DNA of 64,000 bases from Prochlorococcus sp. AG-402-K04 (GCA_003216895.1 QCID01000001.1:181385-245384), one strand, 5' to 3'. Counted from the stretch's first letter, positions 9,121-16,908 are shown. The notes: generated from the letters alone by a model not told the origin. Made by a program: numbers and translations.

Positions 9121-9723
9121 TTATCTTGTCAAAGCTAAAGCCCAATTAGGAGAAGAAGAGCTAACACCCAAAATATTCTTGGTCAAAGAAGAATTGCATT
9201 TAGCGACGATTCCATTGGTAGGAATATTTGAAAACAATTCATTCTTGATCCATTGAGAATGCCATCTTTTGACCTGTTTAGGATCATCAGTTCTTAGGGT
9301 TATAGGGACCTCGAATCCCCAGTTTTGAAGTTGGGTCAAATCAGACAATTCATCACAGTTTGAACAAAAGATTTGGAATGCTTTAAAGAAAATTGAGGTA
9401 TTATTATCAATATTTGAGAATGAGTTCGATAGCAATTTCTCTATTGAACTCTTGGAATTAGAAGAAGGTGAATATAAAACACCCTCCAATTCAACTTCAA
9501 CTTTTAGAGAGTCATCAATACTCAAAGGAATAGCATTGATATTCCTAATATTTTCAATAATCTCACTATCCTCACGAGAATAGGCATCTACTAACTGGCC
9601 ATATTTATATCTAAGTCCTATTGCGCAACCATCAATTTTGGGTTGCACAATCATGGTTGATCCCTCTGGTAACTTTGCCCACCAGCTTGAGAAACAATCC
9701 TTATCAAGTCCAAGTAATCTCAT
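9121..9723 (-). CDS. Stand-alone NAD+-ligase (LigA)-like adenylation domain
   Basis: The 200 residues align by motif to the nucleotidyltransferase domain of bacterial DNA ligase: QPKIDG at ~27-32 (nucleotidyl-lysine motif I, KxDG), GLRYKYGQLV, EVELEGVLY (catalytic Glu region), TNGIVAKCNS (motif IV, Lys kept) and SPNWALALT (motif V). It has no Ia domain for NMN, no OB fold, zinc finger, HhH or BRCT, so it is far shorter than LigA (~670 aa). Motif residues look intact except E to Q before P-K. It may be a nucleotidyltransferase of unknown target. A second, more degenerate copy is at 13879-14565. Confidence 0.8.
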   Translation of the reverse strand: MRLLGLDKDCFSSWWAKLPEGSTMIVQPKIDGCAIGLRYKYGQLVDAYSREDSEIIENIRNINAIPLSIDDSLKVEVELEGVLYSPSSNSKSSIEKLLSNSFSNIDNNTSIFFKAFQIFCSNCDELSDLTQLQNWGFEVPITLRTDDPKQVKRWHSQWIKNELFSNIPTNGIVAKCNSSLTKNILGVSSSSPNWALALTR

Positions 9724-10127
9724 ATATATATCAATAGGAAAATGTCGAGCAAAGTCGCTTCATTAACTTGTTTTCTTAAGAATGAGATAAACAAAAAAGG
9801 GGAGATGATGGTATTTGAAATCAGAAATGAAAAAAGGGAAAAGAAAAGTAGCCAATATAAATTACCAATATTATGGATTTGGTCTTAAGAAGAGACTAAA
9901 GTCAGGACTAAGAAATCTAATAGTTGGATTAAAATGAATACACTGGTTGGACAAAGGGAAATTTTTGTATAGATAAATATTTTTTTAAAATTTGAAGGAA
10001 TAAAATGAAAATGATTTTGTAAATTGAATAAATCATCATTACGTAACTATTATTTTAACAAAAACAGTATTTATTCTCATGTCTACACGACTTTTATATC
10101 ATAACTTAAAAAAACACATCTATTAGA
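9724..10127. other. Intergenic, no firm gene
   Basis: The only frame of note is a 27-codon plus-strand one around 9807-9890 starting MMVFEIRNEKREKK, too weak to call. No hairpin terminator is obvious. Confidence 0.35.
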
Positions 10128-10382
10128 ATGACCTTAACAGAAAAATATCCAGAAAATATTCCATGGGATTTAAAAACTATCGATCAAAGTAAATACAAAT
10201 CAATAAAGTGGATGCTATCCAAGGCAGATGTAGTTTTTACATTCACAAGAAGTCGTATAGACAATAATTATGTATACATACAAAAGAATGATGGAAAAAG
10301 AAAGGCATATAAAGAATATGAGGCAAGATTTACTTACCAAAGATTGTTTGATGAGGGATATTCACTGGCTGCCTTTTCCTGA
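10128..10382 (+). CDS. Orphan 84-aa protein, tandem copy 1
   Basis: Soluble protein with EKYPENIPWDL near the N-terminus and YEARFTYQRLFDEGYSL near the C-terminus. The next gene has EKYPEKAPWDL and FQARLTYQQLLDKGFKL at the same positions and the same length, so this is a tandem duplication. No known domain. The central strands VVFTFTRSR and YVYIQKND suggest a small beta sheet. Confidence 0.7.
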   Translation: MTLTEKYPENIPWDLKTIDQSKYKSIKWMLSKADVVFTFTRSRIDNNYVYIQKNDGKRKAYKEYEARFTYQRLFDEGYSLAAFS

Positions 10383-10449
10383 TTAAAAAACTAATTCTTG
10401 ACGTTGAAGAGCTGAAGTGTAGTCTTAAATATATAGTCACTTTTAATAC

Positions 10450-10704
10450 ATGCCAAGGGTAAAAAGAGAGAAGTATCCAGAAAAGGCCCCATGGGATTTA
10501 GGACCATTATCTGAGCATAAATCTCAAGAAAATTGGAGGCTAGTACGAGGATCTGAAATTGTCATTTTCGCAAGAAAAGGTGAAGACAACCACTATTTCA
10601 TCATGCAAAGAGACGACAAGGAGCCTATTGAGATCCTTGCATTTCAAGCAAGACTCACATATCAACAACTTTTAGACAAAGGTTTCAAACTTGAAGTCTC
10701 ATGA
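10450..10704 (+). CDS. Orphan 84-aa protein, tandem copy 2
   Basis: Paralogue of the preceding gene, 67 bases downstream on the same strand, with a more basic N-terminus (MPRVKREKYPEK). The conserved blocks are the YPE-x-x-PWDL opening, the central beta strands (EIVIFARKG, YFIMQRDD) and the ARLTYQQLLDKG end. Function unknown. Confidence 0.7.
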   Translation: MPRVKREKYPEKAPWDLGPLSEHKSQENWRLVRGSEIVIFARKGEDNHYFIMQRDDKEPIEILAFQARLTYQQLLDKGFKLEVS

Positions 10705-10740
10705 ATTTATCGTCAGAAGATATATTAATTTTAAAATGTT

Positions 10741-10932
10741 ATGACTGAATTAGAAGAGCTTGAAGACATAGTTGGATGTTTAGAATGCATAGAGCCGTTC
10801 GGAATAGAACCAGACTTCAGTTCACTTGGTCTAGAGCCAGCAGAGGTATTAGGATTTCAGACAGAAGAAGAATTGGAAAATGCTATCAAACCTTTAACAA
10901 TGGACTTGAAATATAGATATTCTTCTTATTAA
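10741..10932 (+). CDS. Small acidic protein, 63 aa
   Basis: A strongly acidic protein (MTELEELEDIVGCLECIEP) with a C-x-x-C pair near the N-terminus and an aromatic tail. It follows the tandem pair by 36 bases and is probably in the same transcript. Function unknown. Confidence 0.6.
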   Translation: MTELEELEDIVGCLECIEPFGIEPDFSSLGLEPAEVLGFQTEEELENAIKPLTMDLKYRYSSY

Positions 10933-11493
10933 TATTTAGCAGATATATAAATAATAAAAAGTTATTAGAACAGATTAGATAATAAAAAGAATACTACCTA
11001 AAGTTATATTTTTTAAAAGGCTCAATCTAATATTTAAACGTTTATTAAGGCTAAACAGTTCAAATGGTTTAAAATATTATAAAATAAATAAATATACATA
11101 TTAAAGTCTTAACTCATTTCAAAAGATAAAAATTATGTCTATATAAATTAGAGGGCCAATGCATCAAGAGGTCAAAGCATAACTTTTAATCCTAATAATT
11201 TAATATCTAAATTAAGATCTTTAGAAATAAAGATTGTAAAGCAAATAACAAGTACTGCTTAATACTTTAGTGAATTATCAATGATAAAACTAATTTAACT
11301 TACATATATATATCTCTCTACTAAAGTATTAAATCTAAGCAGATTGAAGTTTCAAGAATGCAAATTTTGGAGTTTATCGAAACATTGCTTGCATATGATT
11401 AATCCTTTCCTTCTCCACAAAGTTTCAACTAACTTTTTTTTGCATAATTGACAATGAAATAAATTTTTTTCCATTGTCAGATCTTATCTATAC
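10933..11493. other. 560-base intergenic with a 13-bp inverted repeat
   Basis: No gene-length frame is present. TTAATACTTTAGT at 11259-11271 is matched by its complement at 11320-11332, giving a 13-bp stem with a ~48-base loop. It lies between convergent units and downstream of the hli operon, so it could be a small RNA or a processing hairpin. Confidence 0.35.
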
Positions 11494-11604
11494 TTATGCC
11501 CAGTCAGTGTCTTCTAAGAGACAGGAATAATCTGCACTGTCAAAGAAGGTATCTTCATTAAGAAGATCTTCGACTTCTGCACGAAGCCAGTAACTCAATG
11601 CCAT
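11494..11604 (-). CDS. Short protein at the end of the hli operon, 36 aa
   Basis: It begins MALSYWLRAEVEDLLNED and ends LLEDTDWA. It is not an Hli protein (no TGQIIPG and no membrane helix) but directly follows the last hli gene with an 18-base gap, so it is likely co-transcribed. The LLEDTDW string also occurs at 1368-1619. Confidence 0.6.
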   Translation of the reverse strand: MALSYWLRAEVEDLLNEDTFFDSADYSCLLEDTDWA

Positions 11605-11622
11605 TGTATTAAAAAAAAAGGG

Positions 11623-11742
11623 TTAAACAAATCCTGGAATAATCCAGCCAGTAAATCCATAATTAACTACAGCTGCAAGAAGACCCATCATCGCAAGACG
11701 ACCATTCATTATTTCAGCTGTCTTCCAGTAGTTGTTTTCCAT
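11623..11742 (-). CDS. hli: High-light-inducible protein (Hli), 39 aa
   Basis: A single-helix chlorophyll-binding-like protein of the thylakoid: E-I-M-N-G-R-L-A-M-M-G carries the ExxNGR chlorophyll motif, and it ends GWIIPGFV, a variant of the usual TGQIIPG. Its ATG overlaps the stop of the upstream hli gene (TAATG), which marks an operon. Hli proteins protect photosystem assembly and dissipate energy under stress. Confidence 0.88.
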   Translation of the reverse strand: MENNYWKTAEIMNGRLAMMGLLAAVVNYGFTGWIIPGFV

Positions 11743-11888
11743 TAAACAAATCCTGGAATAATCTGACCAGTTGTCGCATACGCACCAATAAGTGCGATAC
11801 AACCAAAAAGAGCTGCGTAGCCATTTAGTCTCTCAGCAGTAACTTTTTCTGGATCAATGTTTCTTGAAGTGTTGTTTAGATCTGACAT
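11742..11888 (-). CDS. hli: High-light-inducible protein (Hli), 48 aa
   Basis: The correct start is MSDLNNTSRNIDPEKV (11888), which overlaps the stop of the upstream hli gene as TAATG; longer in-frame starts run into that gene. The helix begins E-R-L-N-G-Y-A-A, so the R of ExxNGR is replaced by Y, and it ends TTGQIIPGFV. Single-helix thylakoid protein. Confidence 0.88.
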   Translation of the reverse strand: MSDLNNTSRNIDPEKVTAERLNGYAALFGCIALIGAYATTGQIIPGFV

Positions 11889-12034
11889 TACACAACACCC
11901 GGAATGATTTGACCAGTTGTTAGGTATGCGCCAACGAGTGCCCAGCATCCAATAAATGCTGCGTAGCCATTAAGTCTTTCAGCAATTACCTTGCCTTCTT
12001 CGACTCTTGGAGTTTCAGTGTTTTGGCTTTTCAT
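11888..12034 (-). CDS. hli: High-light-inducible protein (Hli), 48 aa
   Basis: It starts MKSQNTETPRVEEGKV; the helix carries ERLNGYAAFIG with the same R-to-Y change as its downstream neighbour, and it ends TTGQIIPGVV. The two are adjacent duplicates. TAATG overlaps on both sides place it mid-operon. Confidence 0.88.
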   Translation of the reverse strand: MKSQNTETPRVEEGKVIAERLNGYAAFIGCWALVGAYLTTGQIIPGVV

Positions 12035-12153
12035 TAAACGACACCTGGGATAAGTTGACCGGTTGTTAGGTAAACACCTGTAAGTAGAACGAATGCCATC
12101 ATTGCTGGTCTGCCGATGCTTCTTTCTAGAATTGTTTTGTTAGATGGTTGCAT
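12034..12153 (-). CDS. hli: High-light-inducible protein (Hli), 39 aa
   Basis: It starts MQPSNKTILERSIGRPAMM, with E-R-S-I-G-R-P-A-M in place of the canonical ExxNGRxAM, and ends TTGQLIPGVV. It follows the first hli gene by 20 bases and overlaps the next by TAATG. Confidence 0.87.
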   Translation of the reverse strand: MQPSNKTILERSIGRPAMMAFVLLTGVYLTTGQLIPGVV

Positions 12154-12173
12154 TGTTATGAGTAGTTATTGGT

Positions 12174-12281
12174 TTAGAAAATTCCAGGAATGATTTGACC
12201 TGTTGTTGCATATGCACCGAAGGCTGCAACGAAGCCAAGCATTGCTGCCCAACCGTTAAACTTTTCTGCTTCTGGAGTCAT
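12174..12281 (-). CDS. hli: High-light-inducible protein (Hli), 35 aa, first gene of operon
   Basis: It starts MTPEAEKFNGWAAMLGF and ends ATTGQIIPGIF, and differs at only a few residues from the Hli encoded at 21895-22002. It is the promoter-proximal gene of a five-hli operon. Repeated TTTACAT elements (an HLR1-type site) lie immediately upstream, so light-stress control by RpaB is likely. Confidence 0.9.
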   Translation of the reverse strand: MTPEAEKFNGWAAMLGFVAAFGAYATTGQIIPGIF

Positions 12282-12299
12282 GGTGAGTTCCGAAATATT

Positions 12300-12339
12300 T
12301 ATGTAAACAAATGTAAATGAATTGTTAAAGTATGTAAAG
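12300..12339 (-). promoter_or_regulatory. HLR1-type RpaB site upstream of the hli operon
   Basis: On the minus strand TTTACATTTGTTTACATA (12317-12300) fits the HLR1 consensus, two (G/T)TTACA(A/T)(A/T) halves spaced by 2 bases; a second, weaker pair (TTTACATA then TTAACAAT) lies just upstream. Only ~18 bases separate the site from the start codon, so the leader must be very short. The related hli gene near 22 kb has a matching array. Confidence 0.65.
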
Positions 12340-12532
12340 GGCTGGAAGTACGGCTTGCCTCCTAAATGTGAAATAAAGATACAACTGATACAAAAAAGAC
12401 GCTTGAATACAGTGTTTTTGACTAAATAAGTTTATAAAACATCAGAAATAATATTCGCTAGTCTGAAAAATATCACCTAAATAGTGTGACACCAATGTCA
12501 CTCAGTCCAACAGATGTTGCTGTTATCAGATA

Positions 12533-12865
12533 TCAGTTATAAAAAAAATCAATTTCTTTTTTTTTCAATCCATCCCAACCAGCATTGATCAAACGTGCAT
12601 TTAGAGTGTCCTTGTCAAAATGTTTGGCTCCAGTTTTAACGATACGATTTCGCATTGATTTCTTAACTCCGCTTCTTATCCGTGCATTTTCTTTATCCAT
12701 AACCTCTCTGTAGAGGTTTAGCATTTCTGAAGGAATAGGTGTTCCATCGAGATCAAATCCAGCTTGGATAGCTTTATCAATTGCATCTGGGCCAGAAAAC
12801 TCCACAAAAAAAAAGGTTATTTTTCTATTTTCCTCTAGCAACAACCAAACTTTTCGAGATATCAA
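12533..12865 (-). CDS. Hypothetical protein
   Basis: A 110-residue soluble protein with PDAIDKAIQAGFDLDGTPIP and a basic central helix (KKSMRNRIVKTGAKHF). It looks like a conserved small helical protein but I recognise no family. It lies 28 bases downstream of the DUF938 gene on the same strand and may be co-transcribed. Confidence 0.65.
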   Translation of the reverse strand: MISRKVWLLLEENRKITFFFVEFSGPDAIDKAIQAGFDLDGTPIPSEMLNLYREVMDKENARIRSGVKKSMRNRIVKTGAKHFDKDTLNARLINAGWDGLKKKEIDFFYN

Positions 12866-12893
12866 TTAAAAAGAATAAAACTTATCGAAAATT

Positions 12894-13526
12894 TTAATTC
12901 AAGCGATAAACAACTGAAAGATTACAAGCTGGCATCTCGATAACATTGTCTAGCTTAAATCCATTTTCTATAGCGAGTTTGTTAACTTCGTCTAATTGGC
13001 GAAGTCCCCAGAGTGGGTTTTGAAATTTTAAGGATTGATCAAAATTCATGTTGCTTTCGGAGGTCAGCATGTTCGACCTTAAGAAGGGTCCATAGAGCAT
13101 CAGAAAATTATTCTTATCTAAATAACTTTTAGATTCTTCAAAAAAAGCTTTTGTACAAGTCCATGGAGAAATATGAATCATGTTTATACAAACAATTCCA
13201 TTTATCAGAGATTTAAGCTTTTTATTTATTGGCCAAGGACGCATTTCTACATCAATATCAAGCGGCTCAGGCATTTTCGTAAAAAGCCTCTCATACTTAA
13301 TCCAAGAATTAATGCTTTTTCTATGTACTAATTCAGGATCACTAGTTTGCCAGATAATTGACGGGAATTTTTTTTGAAAGAATACTCCATGTTCTCCGCT
13401 ACCACTAGCTATTTCTAAAACCATGCTATTAGGAGAAATATAATTACTTAAGACTGCTGCAATAGGATCACGATTCCTTGTCGTCGCAGGAAAAATGAGT
13501 CGATTATCTTGATTTAAATTTTCCAT
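12894..13526 (-). CDS. DUF938 SAM-dependent methyltransferase-like protein
   Basis: Matches DUF938: the N-terminus reads RLIFPATTRNRDPIAAVL, followed by motif I VLEIASGSGEHGVFFQKKFP (~36-55), WQTSDPE, and a later NMIHISPW segment. At 210 residues it is full length. The family is a class I Rossmann methyltransferase with unknown substrate. Its start overlaps the end of the upstream zinc-ribbon gene by 13 bases. Confidence 0.88.
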   Translation of the reverse strand: MENLNQDNRLIFPATTRNRDPIAAVLSNYISPNSMVLEIASGSGEHGVFFQKKFPSIIWQTSDPELVHRKSINSWIKYERLFTKMPEPLDIDVEMRPWPINKKLKSLINGIVCINMIHISPWTCTKAFFEESKSYLDKNNFLMLYGPFLRSNMLTSESNMNFDQSLKFQNPLWGLRQLDEVNKLAIENGFKLDNVIEMPACNLSVVYRLN

Positions 13527-13789
13527 GATTTATCAATAATTAGTAGGACTAATGATTCAGAATTGTTTGGCAGTTTTTCCTTAGCAAAATCTTTCACAAT
13601 AAAAATAATCATTATTACTAAGGGAGTTAGAAATGCAGAGGCTGCAAATACTCCAATAATTCTTTTTGAATTAAGTAAAGGTTTTTTAATTAATGGGTCT
13701 CCGCACAGACCACAAACCAAAACACCATCACTCCTGGTTTTATGAAATTGATAACGAAAAGAGCAGAAAGGGCAATAATATCGACTCAT
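13514..13789 (-). CDS. Zinc-ribbon protein with one membrane helix
   Basis: The N-terminus has two C-x-x-C knuckles (YYCPFCSF and VCGLCG), followed by a hydrophobic segment (~45-66) and a short tail. It is likely membrane-anchored with the zinc ribbon in the cytoplasm. It overlaps the methyltransferase gene, so the two are probably translated together. Confidence 0.75.
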   Translation of the reverse strand: MSRYYCPFCSFRYQFHKTRSDGVLVCGLCGDPLIKKPLLNSKRIIGVFAASAFLTPLVIMIIFIVKDFAKEKLPNNSESLVLLIIDKSWKI

Positions 13790-13878
13790 TTCTGATCTTA
13801 AATAAAGAAAATTTATTTATATTAATATGCCCATCATTGCGAAAAGCAAACTAACTTGATTAAATGTAGGACTGAAAG

Positions 13879-14565
13879 ATGAAAGAAGAAAATAAAGGAT
13901 CAGATCATCTTATAAGGAATCTTGAAAGGATATCTCCAGAAAATTCTATCTTTAATTACAAATCTGGAAAAAAAGCCTTCTTATCGTTAGGCCAAGGAAA
14001 TGACCGGGAATGGTTACGGTCACTTCTTCCTAATACAAGAATAATTCTAGAACCAAGAATCATTGGATCAAGCATTGGCCTTCAATATATTGATGGAAAA
14101 TTAAACAAAGCAATAAATGAAAATAGTGAAGACATAACAAAAAGTATGAAGTCTCTCAAAAATATTCCTAAAAGCCTACCAATTAAAAAAAGAATAGAAA
14201 TAAAAGGAGTCCTATACGCAAATAAAAACACATCGGATAAAAATAATAAAACAGAATTTATAGAAATCCAAAATTTTACAACACAATTAAAAAGGCTTAG
14301 ATTCTGTGCTTTTCAAATATATCATTGCAATATCAACCATTTTCAATCTCTTCAAGAATTAAAAAAACTAAATTTTGAAATTCCTCAAACTCAATTTACA
14401 AACTTTATTTCAGATATCGAAATCTATCTTCAATGTTGGAAAGAGGGCAAATTATTTAAAAGCTATCCAACAAGTGGAATAGTAATGAAAATCAATTCAA
14501 GAAAATTGCAAAAGTATCTTGGTGAAAATAATCTATCATTACATTGGGCATACGCCATAAAATAA
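13879..14565 (+). CDS. Degenerate LigA-like adenylation domain
   Basis: Same fold signature as the protein at 9121-9723: EPRIIGSSIGLQYIDGKL replaces the KxDG motif (nucleotidyl Lys to Arg, Asp to Ile), then RIEIKGVLYA, TSGIVMKINS (motif IV Lys kept) and LHWAYAIK at the end. With the adenylated lysine gone it cannot be a normal ligase enzyme; it may bind nucleic acid or nucleotide, or partner the intact paralogue. The following gene starts inside its stop codon. Confidence 0.75.
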   Translation: MKEENKGSDHLIRNLERISPENSIFNYKSGKKAFLSLGQGNDREWLRSLLPNTRIILEPRIIGSSIGLQYIDGKLNKAINENSEDITKSMKSLKNIPKSLPIKKRIEIKGVLYANKNTSDKNNKTEFIEIQNFTTQLKRLRFCAFQIYHCNINHFQSLQELKKLNFEIPQTQFTNFISDIEIYLQCWKEGKLFKSYPTSGIVMKINSRKLQKYLGENNLSLHWAYAIK

Positions 14566-14711
14566 TGATTTTTTCTACAACCCAAAAGGTATCGCAAGTC
14601 ATAGGAGGAGTGGACATCCTTTCACCAATGGGATTAGCCATCCTAACCATAGGTATACTATTTACATTAGGCGTACCATTAACAATGATTTTAAAAGGAA
14701 AGAAAGATTAA
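14565..14711 (+). CDS. Small single-helix membrane protein, 48 aa
   Basis: Its ATG overlaps the stop of the ligase-like gene (TAATG), implying coupled translation. The peptide starts MIFSTTQKVSQVIGG, has one helix (~24-42) and ends KGKKD. Function unknown. Confidence 0.6.
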   Translation: MIFSTTQKVSQVIGGVDILSPMGLAILTIGILFTLGVPLTMILKGKKD

Positions 14712-14824
14712 GCTGTATTAACGGAAAACTTTATCTATAAATAAAGTTGTTAGTAACTAAACAATCAACTAAAAAATAGCAATTTATATTAAAATGAAAA
14801 AACAAATTTGAATAAAGGAAATAT

Positions 14825-15262
14825 ATGAATAAAAATATTCAAATTTTCATTCCTAATTTGAACAATTTATTAAACTCTTTTTATCCTAATAAATTTCGCG
14901 TAATTTTGATATTGATATCAGGAATATTCCTAATACCATTACAACAAGTGAAATCGGAAGAAATTTTTCTAAAATGTATTGGAAAATACGAAATAAATAG
15001 AGGCTCTCTAATTAAACCAGATTGGGAAACGAGCTATCTAAGAATTAATCTGGATGGATTAATATCTACTATTGACGATAAAGGAATAAGAAAAGAAGGA
15101 AGGACTTTGATTAGACCTAATTCATACACCATTACGTACAGAGATGATAAGAATAGAGTTAAAAAAATCTTCAAAATAAATCGTAATTACGGGACATACA
15201 CAGTTGAATTTCCTCAAAGTAGTAGAACTTTGATAGGTACTTGTCAAAAAGGAAGAGGTTAA
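14825..15262 (+). CDS. Secreted or membrane-anchored hypothetical protein
   Basis: A hydrophobic segment at ~25-42 (VILILISGIFLIPL) followed by QQVKSEE resembles an uncleaved or late signal sequence. The remaining ~100 residues are beta-rich, with two cysteines (KCIG and GTCQKG) that could form a disulfide. Probably periplasmic or thylakoid-lumenal. No family recognised. Confidence 0.65.
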   Translation: MNKNIQIFIPNLNNLLNSFYPNKFRVILILISGIFLIPLQQVKSEEIFLKCIGKYEINRGSLIKPDWETSYLRINLDGLISTIDDKGIRKEGRTLIRPNSYTITYRDDKNRVKKIFKINRNYGTYTVEFPQSSRTLIGTCQKGRG

Positions 15263-15321
15263 GAATATTGATTTAAAAATCTAAAAAAACTACTTCACAT
15301 ATTATATAAATCTGTTCTACA

Positions 15322-15456
15322 TCACTTGTTAGAGTTTTTATCAAGATCTTGTGCTCTGCGGTTATTTGCAATTCCTCCTACTCCAAGGACTAAAAATATC
15401 ATGTATAGAAATAAAGTAGAAATAATCGTAATGATTACTATCGTGGCAAAATTCAT
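15322..15456 (-). CDS. Small single-helix membrane protein, 44 aa
   Basis: It begins MNFATIVIITIISTLFLYM, a membrane helix of ~25 residues ending in GVGGIANNRRAQDLD. The conserved-looking GG-x-ANNRRA junction is typical of small thylakoid proteins, but I cannot name it. Confidence 0.55.
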   Translation of the reverse strand: MNFATIVIITIISTLFLYMIFLVLGVGGIANNRRAQDLDKNSNK

Positions 15457-15513
15457 TGAAAATATTAATTCGAGTTAGATTCTTAATCTAACAGAAAATA
15501 TAAAGACCATCCC

Positions 15514-15600
15514 TCATGTAAAAATGACTGTAAAACCACTGATCAAAATAGCAAAGGTAATAATGAAGAATGGAAGAATTTGAACTTGATTGTTATCCAT
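15514..15600 (-). CDS. Tiny membrane peptide, 28 aa
   Basis: The frame reads MDNNQVQILPFFIITFAIL then a short tail. It is one helix, similar in layout to the next gene downstream on the same strand, but support is thin. Confidence 0.4.
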   Translation of the reverse strand: MDNNQVQILPFFIITFAILISGFTVIFT

Positions 15601-15781
15601 AAACATAATATTTTTTTTATAAGCTAATGAGTTCACACATAAGACGAGATGAATAACTGATAAAAATATGCGTGATTACCGACCTACTGTAAATTTTATG
15701 GTCAAACACAATTAATTAAGAAGACTTTAAGTAAAAAATTAGTAGCTTGAATTTCTAAAAACTTTTCATTCTTTACTTATT

Positions 15782-16072
15782 ATGTGGGTTAGCATAGATC
15801 TTTGCTTGGTACCTTTAGGGGTAGGTGTCTCATTATCCCCATACATAAAGGCATGTTTATCCATTATTGAAGAACATAAGCTAGAACATGAACTGGGTCC
15901 CAATGGAACTGCAATTGAAGGCGAATGGGATCAAGTATTTGAATGTGTAAAGAATTGTCATCAGGTAGTTCATAGCAAAGGTGCTTTGCGTGTTTACACA
16001 ACATTAAAAGTAAATACACGTACAGATAAGAAGCAATTATTTAAAGAAAAAGTACAAAGCGTAAGAAGCTGA
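15782..16072 (+). CDS. MTH1187/YqgV-family thiamine-binding protein
   Basis: The 96-residue ferredoxin-like protein matches the MTH1187 (DUF77) family: VSIDLCLVPLGVGVSLSPYI at the start, HELGPNGTAIEGEWDQVF in the middle and VYTTLKVNTRTDK near the end. Members form tetramers that bind thiamine or a related ligand; they may act in thiamine salvage. It is a lone gene. Confidence 0.85.
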   Translation: MWVSIDLCLVPLGVGVSLSPYIKACLSIIEEHKLEHELGPNGTAIEGEWDQVFECVKNCHQVVHSKGALRVYTTLKVNTRTDKKQLFKEKVQSVRS

Positions 16073-16197
16073 TAGTAAAAAAAACTTAAAAGTGTTGATC
16101 AAAAGTCTAAAAACCTAATACCAAATAAAGATCCCAACAATTACCCATGCATCTTCAAAGAAGTACTGATATAAAAAAGAAAGCAATATGGTGACTA

Positions 16198-16299
16198 ATG
16201 ACTATCTTTGCGCGTCTAAGCAGATCTGAAGTTATGCACGGAAGAGCAGCTATGTTTATCGTTGCTATCTGGTTATTCACAAACTATCTAATTCGTTAA
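16198..16299 (+). CDS. Very short Hli-like protein, 33 aa
   Basis: The peptide reads MTIFARLSRSEVMHGRAAMF then IVAIWLFTNYLIR. E-V-M-H-G-R-A-A-M is the ExxNGRxAM chlorophyll-binding motif with His for Asn, followed by one helix, but the TGQIIPG tail is missing. It looks like a minimal or divergent Hli/SCP. The next gene starts two bases after the stop. Confidence 0.6.
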   Translation: MTIFARLSRSEVMHGRAAMFIVAIWLFTNYLIR

Positions 16300-16301
16300 G
16301 A

Positions 16302-16439
16302 ATGACTAATCCTATTAAAACTTGGTTTTTTGAATTAATCGAAGATGCGATAGGCAGTAAAGCCATGAAGCAATTTAAGGAAGAAGAAGAGCGCAAAAAA
16401 AAGAATTCCGAATCAAATGATGAGCCCAAACAAAATTAG
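16302..16439 (+). CDS. Small charged protein, 45 aa
   Basis: It starts MTNPIKTWFFELIEDAIG and ends in a highly charged E/K/N tail. It directly follows the Hli-like gene, so they likely share a transcript. Function unknown. Confidence 0.55.
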   Translation: MTNPIKTWFFELIEDAIGSKAMKQFKEEEERKKKNSESNDEPKQN

Positions 16440-16475
16440 GTGTTAAAGACTCCTTATTATTTAGGTATCCAAGAA

Positions 16476-16646
16476 TCAATCCCATTCTGCCGCAACGGCT
16501 CTTAAACCACTAGCAATGATTTCGTTGGGGCAATTAGTATCTTCCTTTAAGGCCTTAGCTGCAAGATGAACGTTCTCCCAAAATACTGACACTGCTCCTG
16601 TTTTTTGATCATCAGAGAATTTAAATTCCTCAAAAGCTTTTGGCAT
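16476..16646 (-). CDS. Small helical protein, 56 aa, paralogue of 8812-8982
   Basis: It starts MPKAFEEFKFSDDQKTG and carries AAKALKEDTNCPNEII and a terminal W-D, matching the protein at 8812-8982 in length and in the T-x-C-P motif. It is soluble and predicted helical. Function unknown. Confidence 0.65.
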   Translation of the reverse strand: MPKAFEEFKFSDDQKTGAVSVFWENVHLAAKALKEDTNCPNEIIASGLRAVAAEWD

Positions 16647-16677
16647 TTTCCTATTTTTTTAAGTTCTAGCAAAAAAT

Positions 16678-16830
16678 TCATTCGTCAACTTTAATCTTCA
16701 CTGCTTCAATGTAATTATCTTTTTTATTATCTAAAAATAGTTTCCTTGTGATTAAAACTGTCAAGGTCGTTAAAAATATAAAGCCAACACTTTGAACAAA
16801 ATCTATATAGGTTGCCAAAAAATGAGTCAT
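16678..16830 (-). CDS. Small single-helix membrane protein, 50 aa
   Basis: It begins MTHFLATYIDFVQSVGFIF, with one helix at ~14-32 and a lysine/aspartate-rich tail. It lies upstream of 16476-16646 on the same strand with a ~30-base gap. Confidence 0.5.
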   Translation of the reverse strand: MTHFLATYIDFVQSVGFIFLTTLTVLITRKLFLDNKKDNYIEAVKIKVDE

Positions 16831-16908
16831 TAATAAATTGATTTTATCAAATTTAGAGGAAAAAAATTAAATGACAAATTTCACAACACAAAAGCAATAA
16901 ACAGTAAC

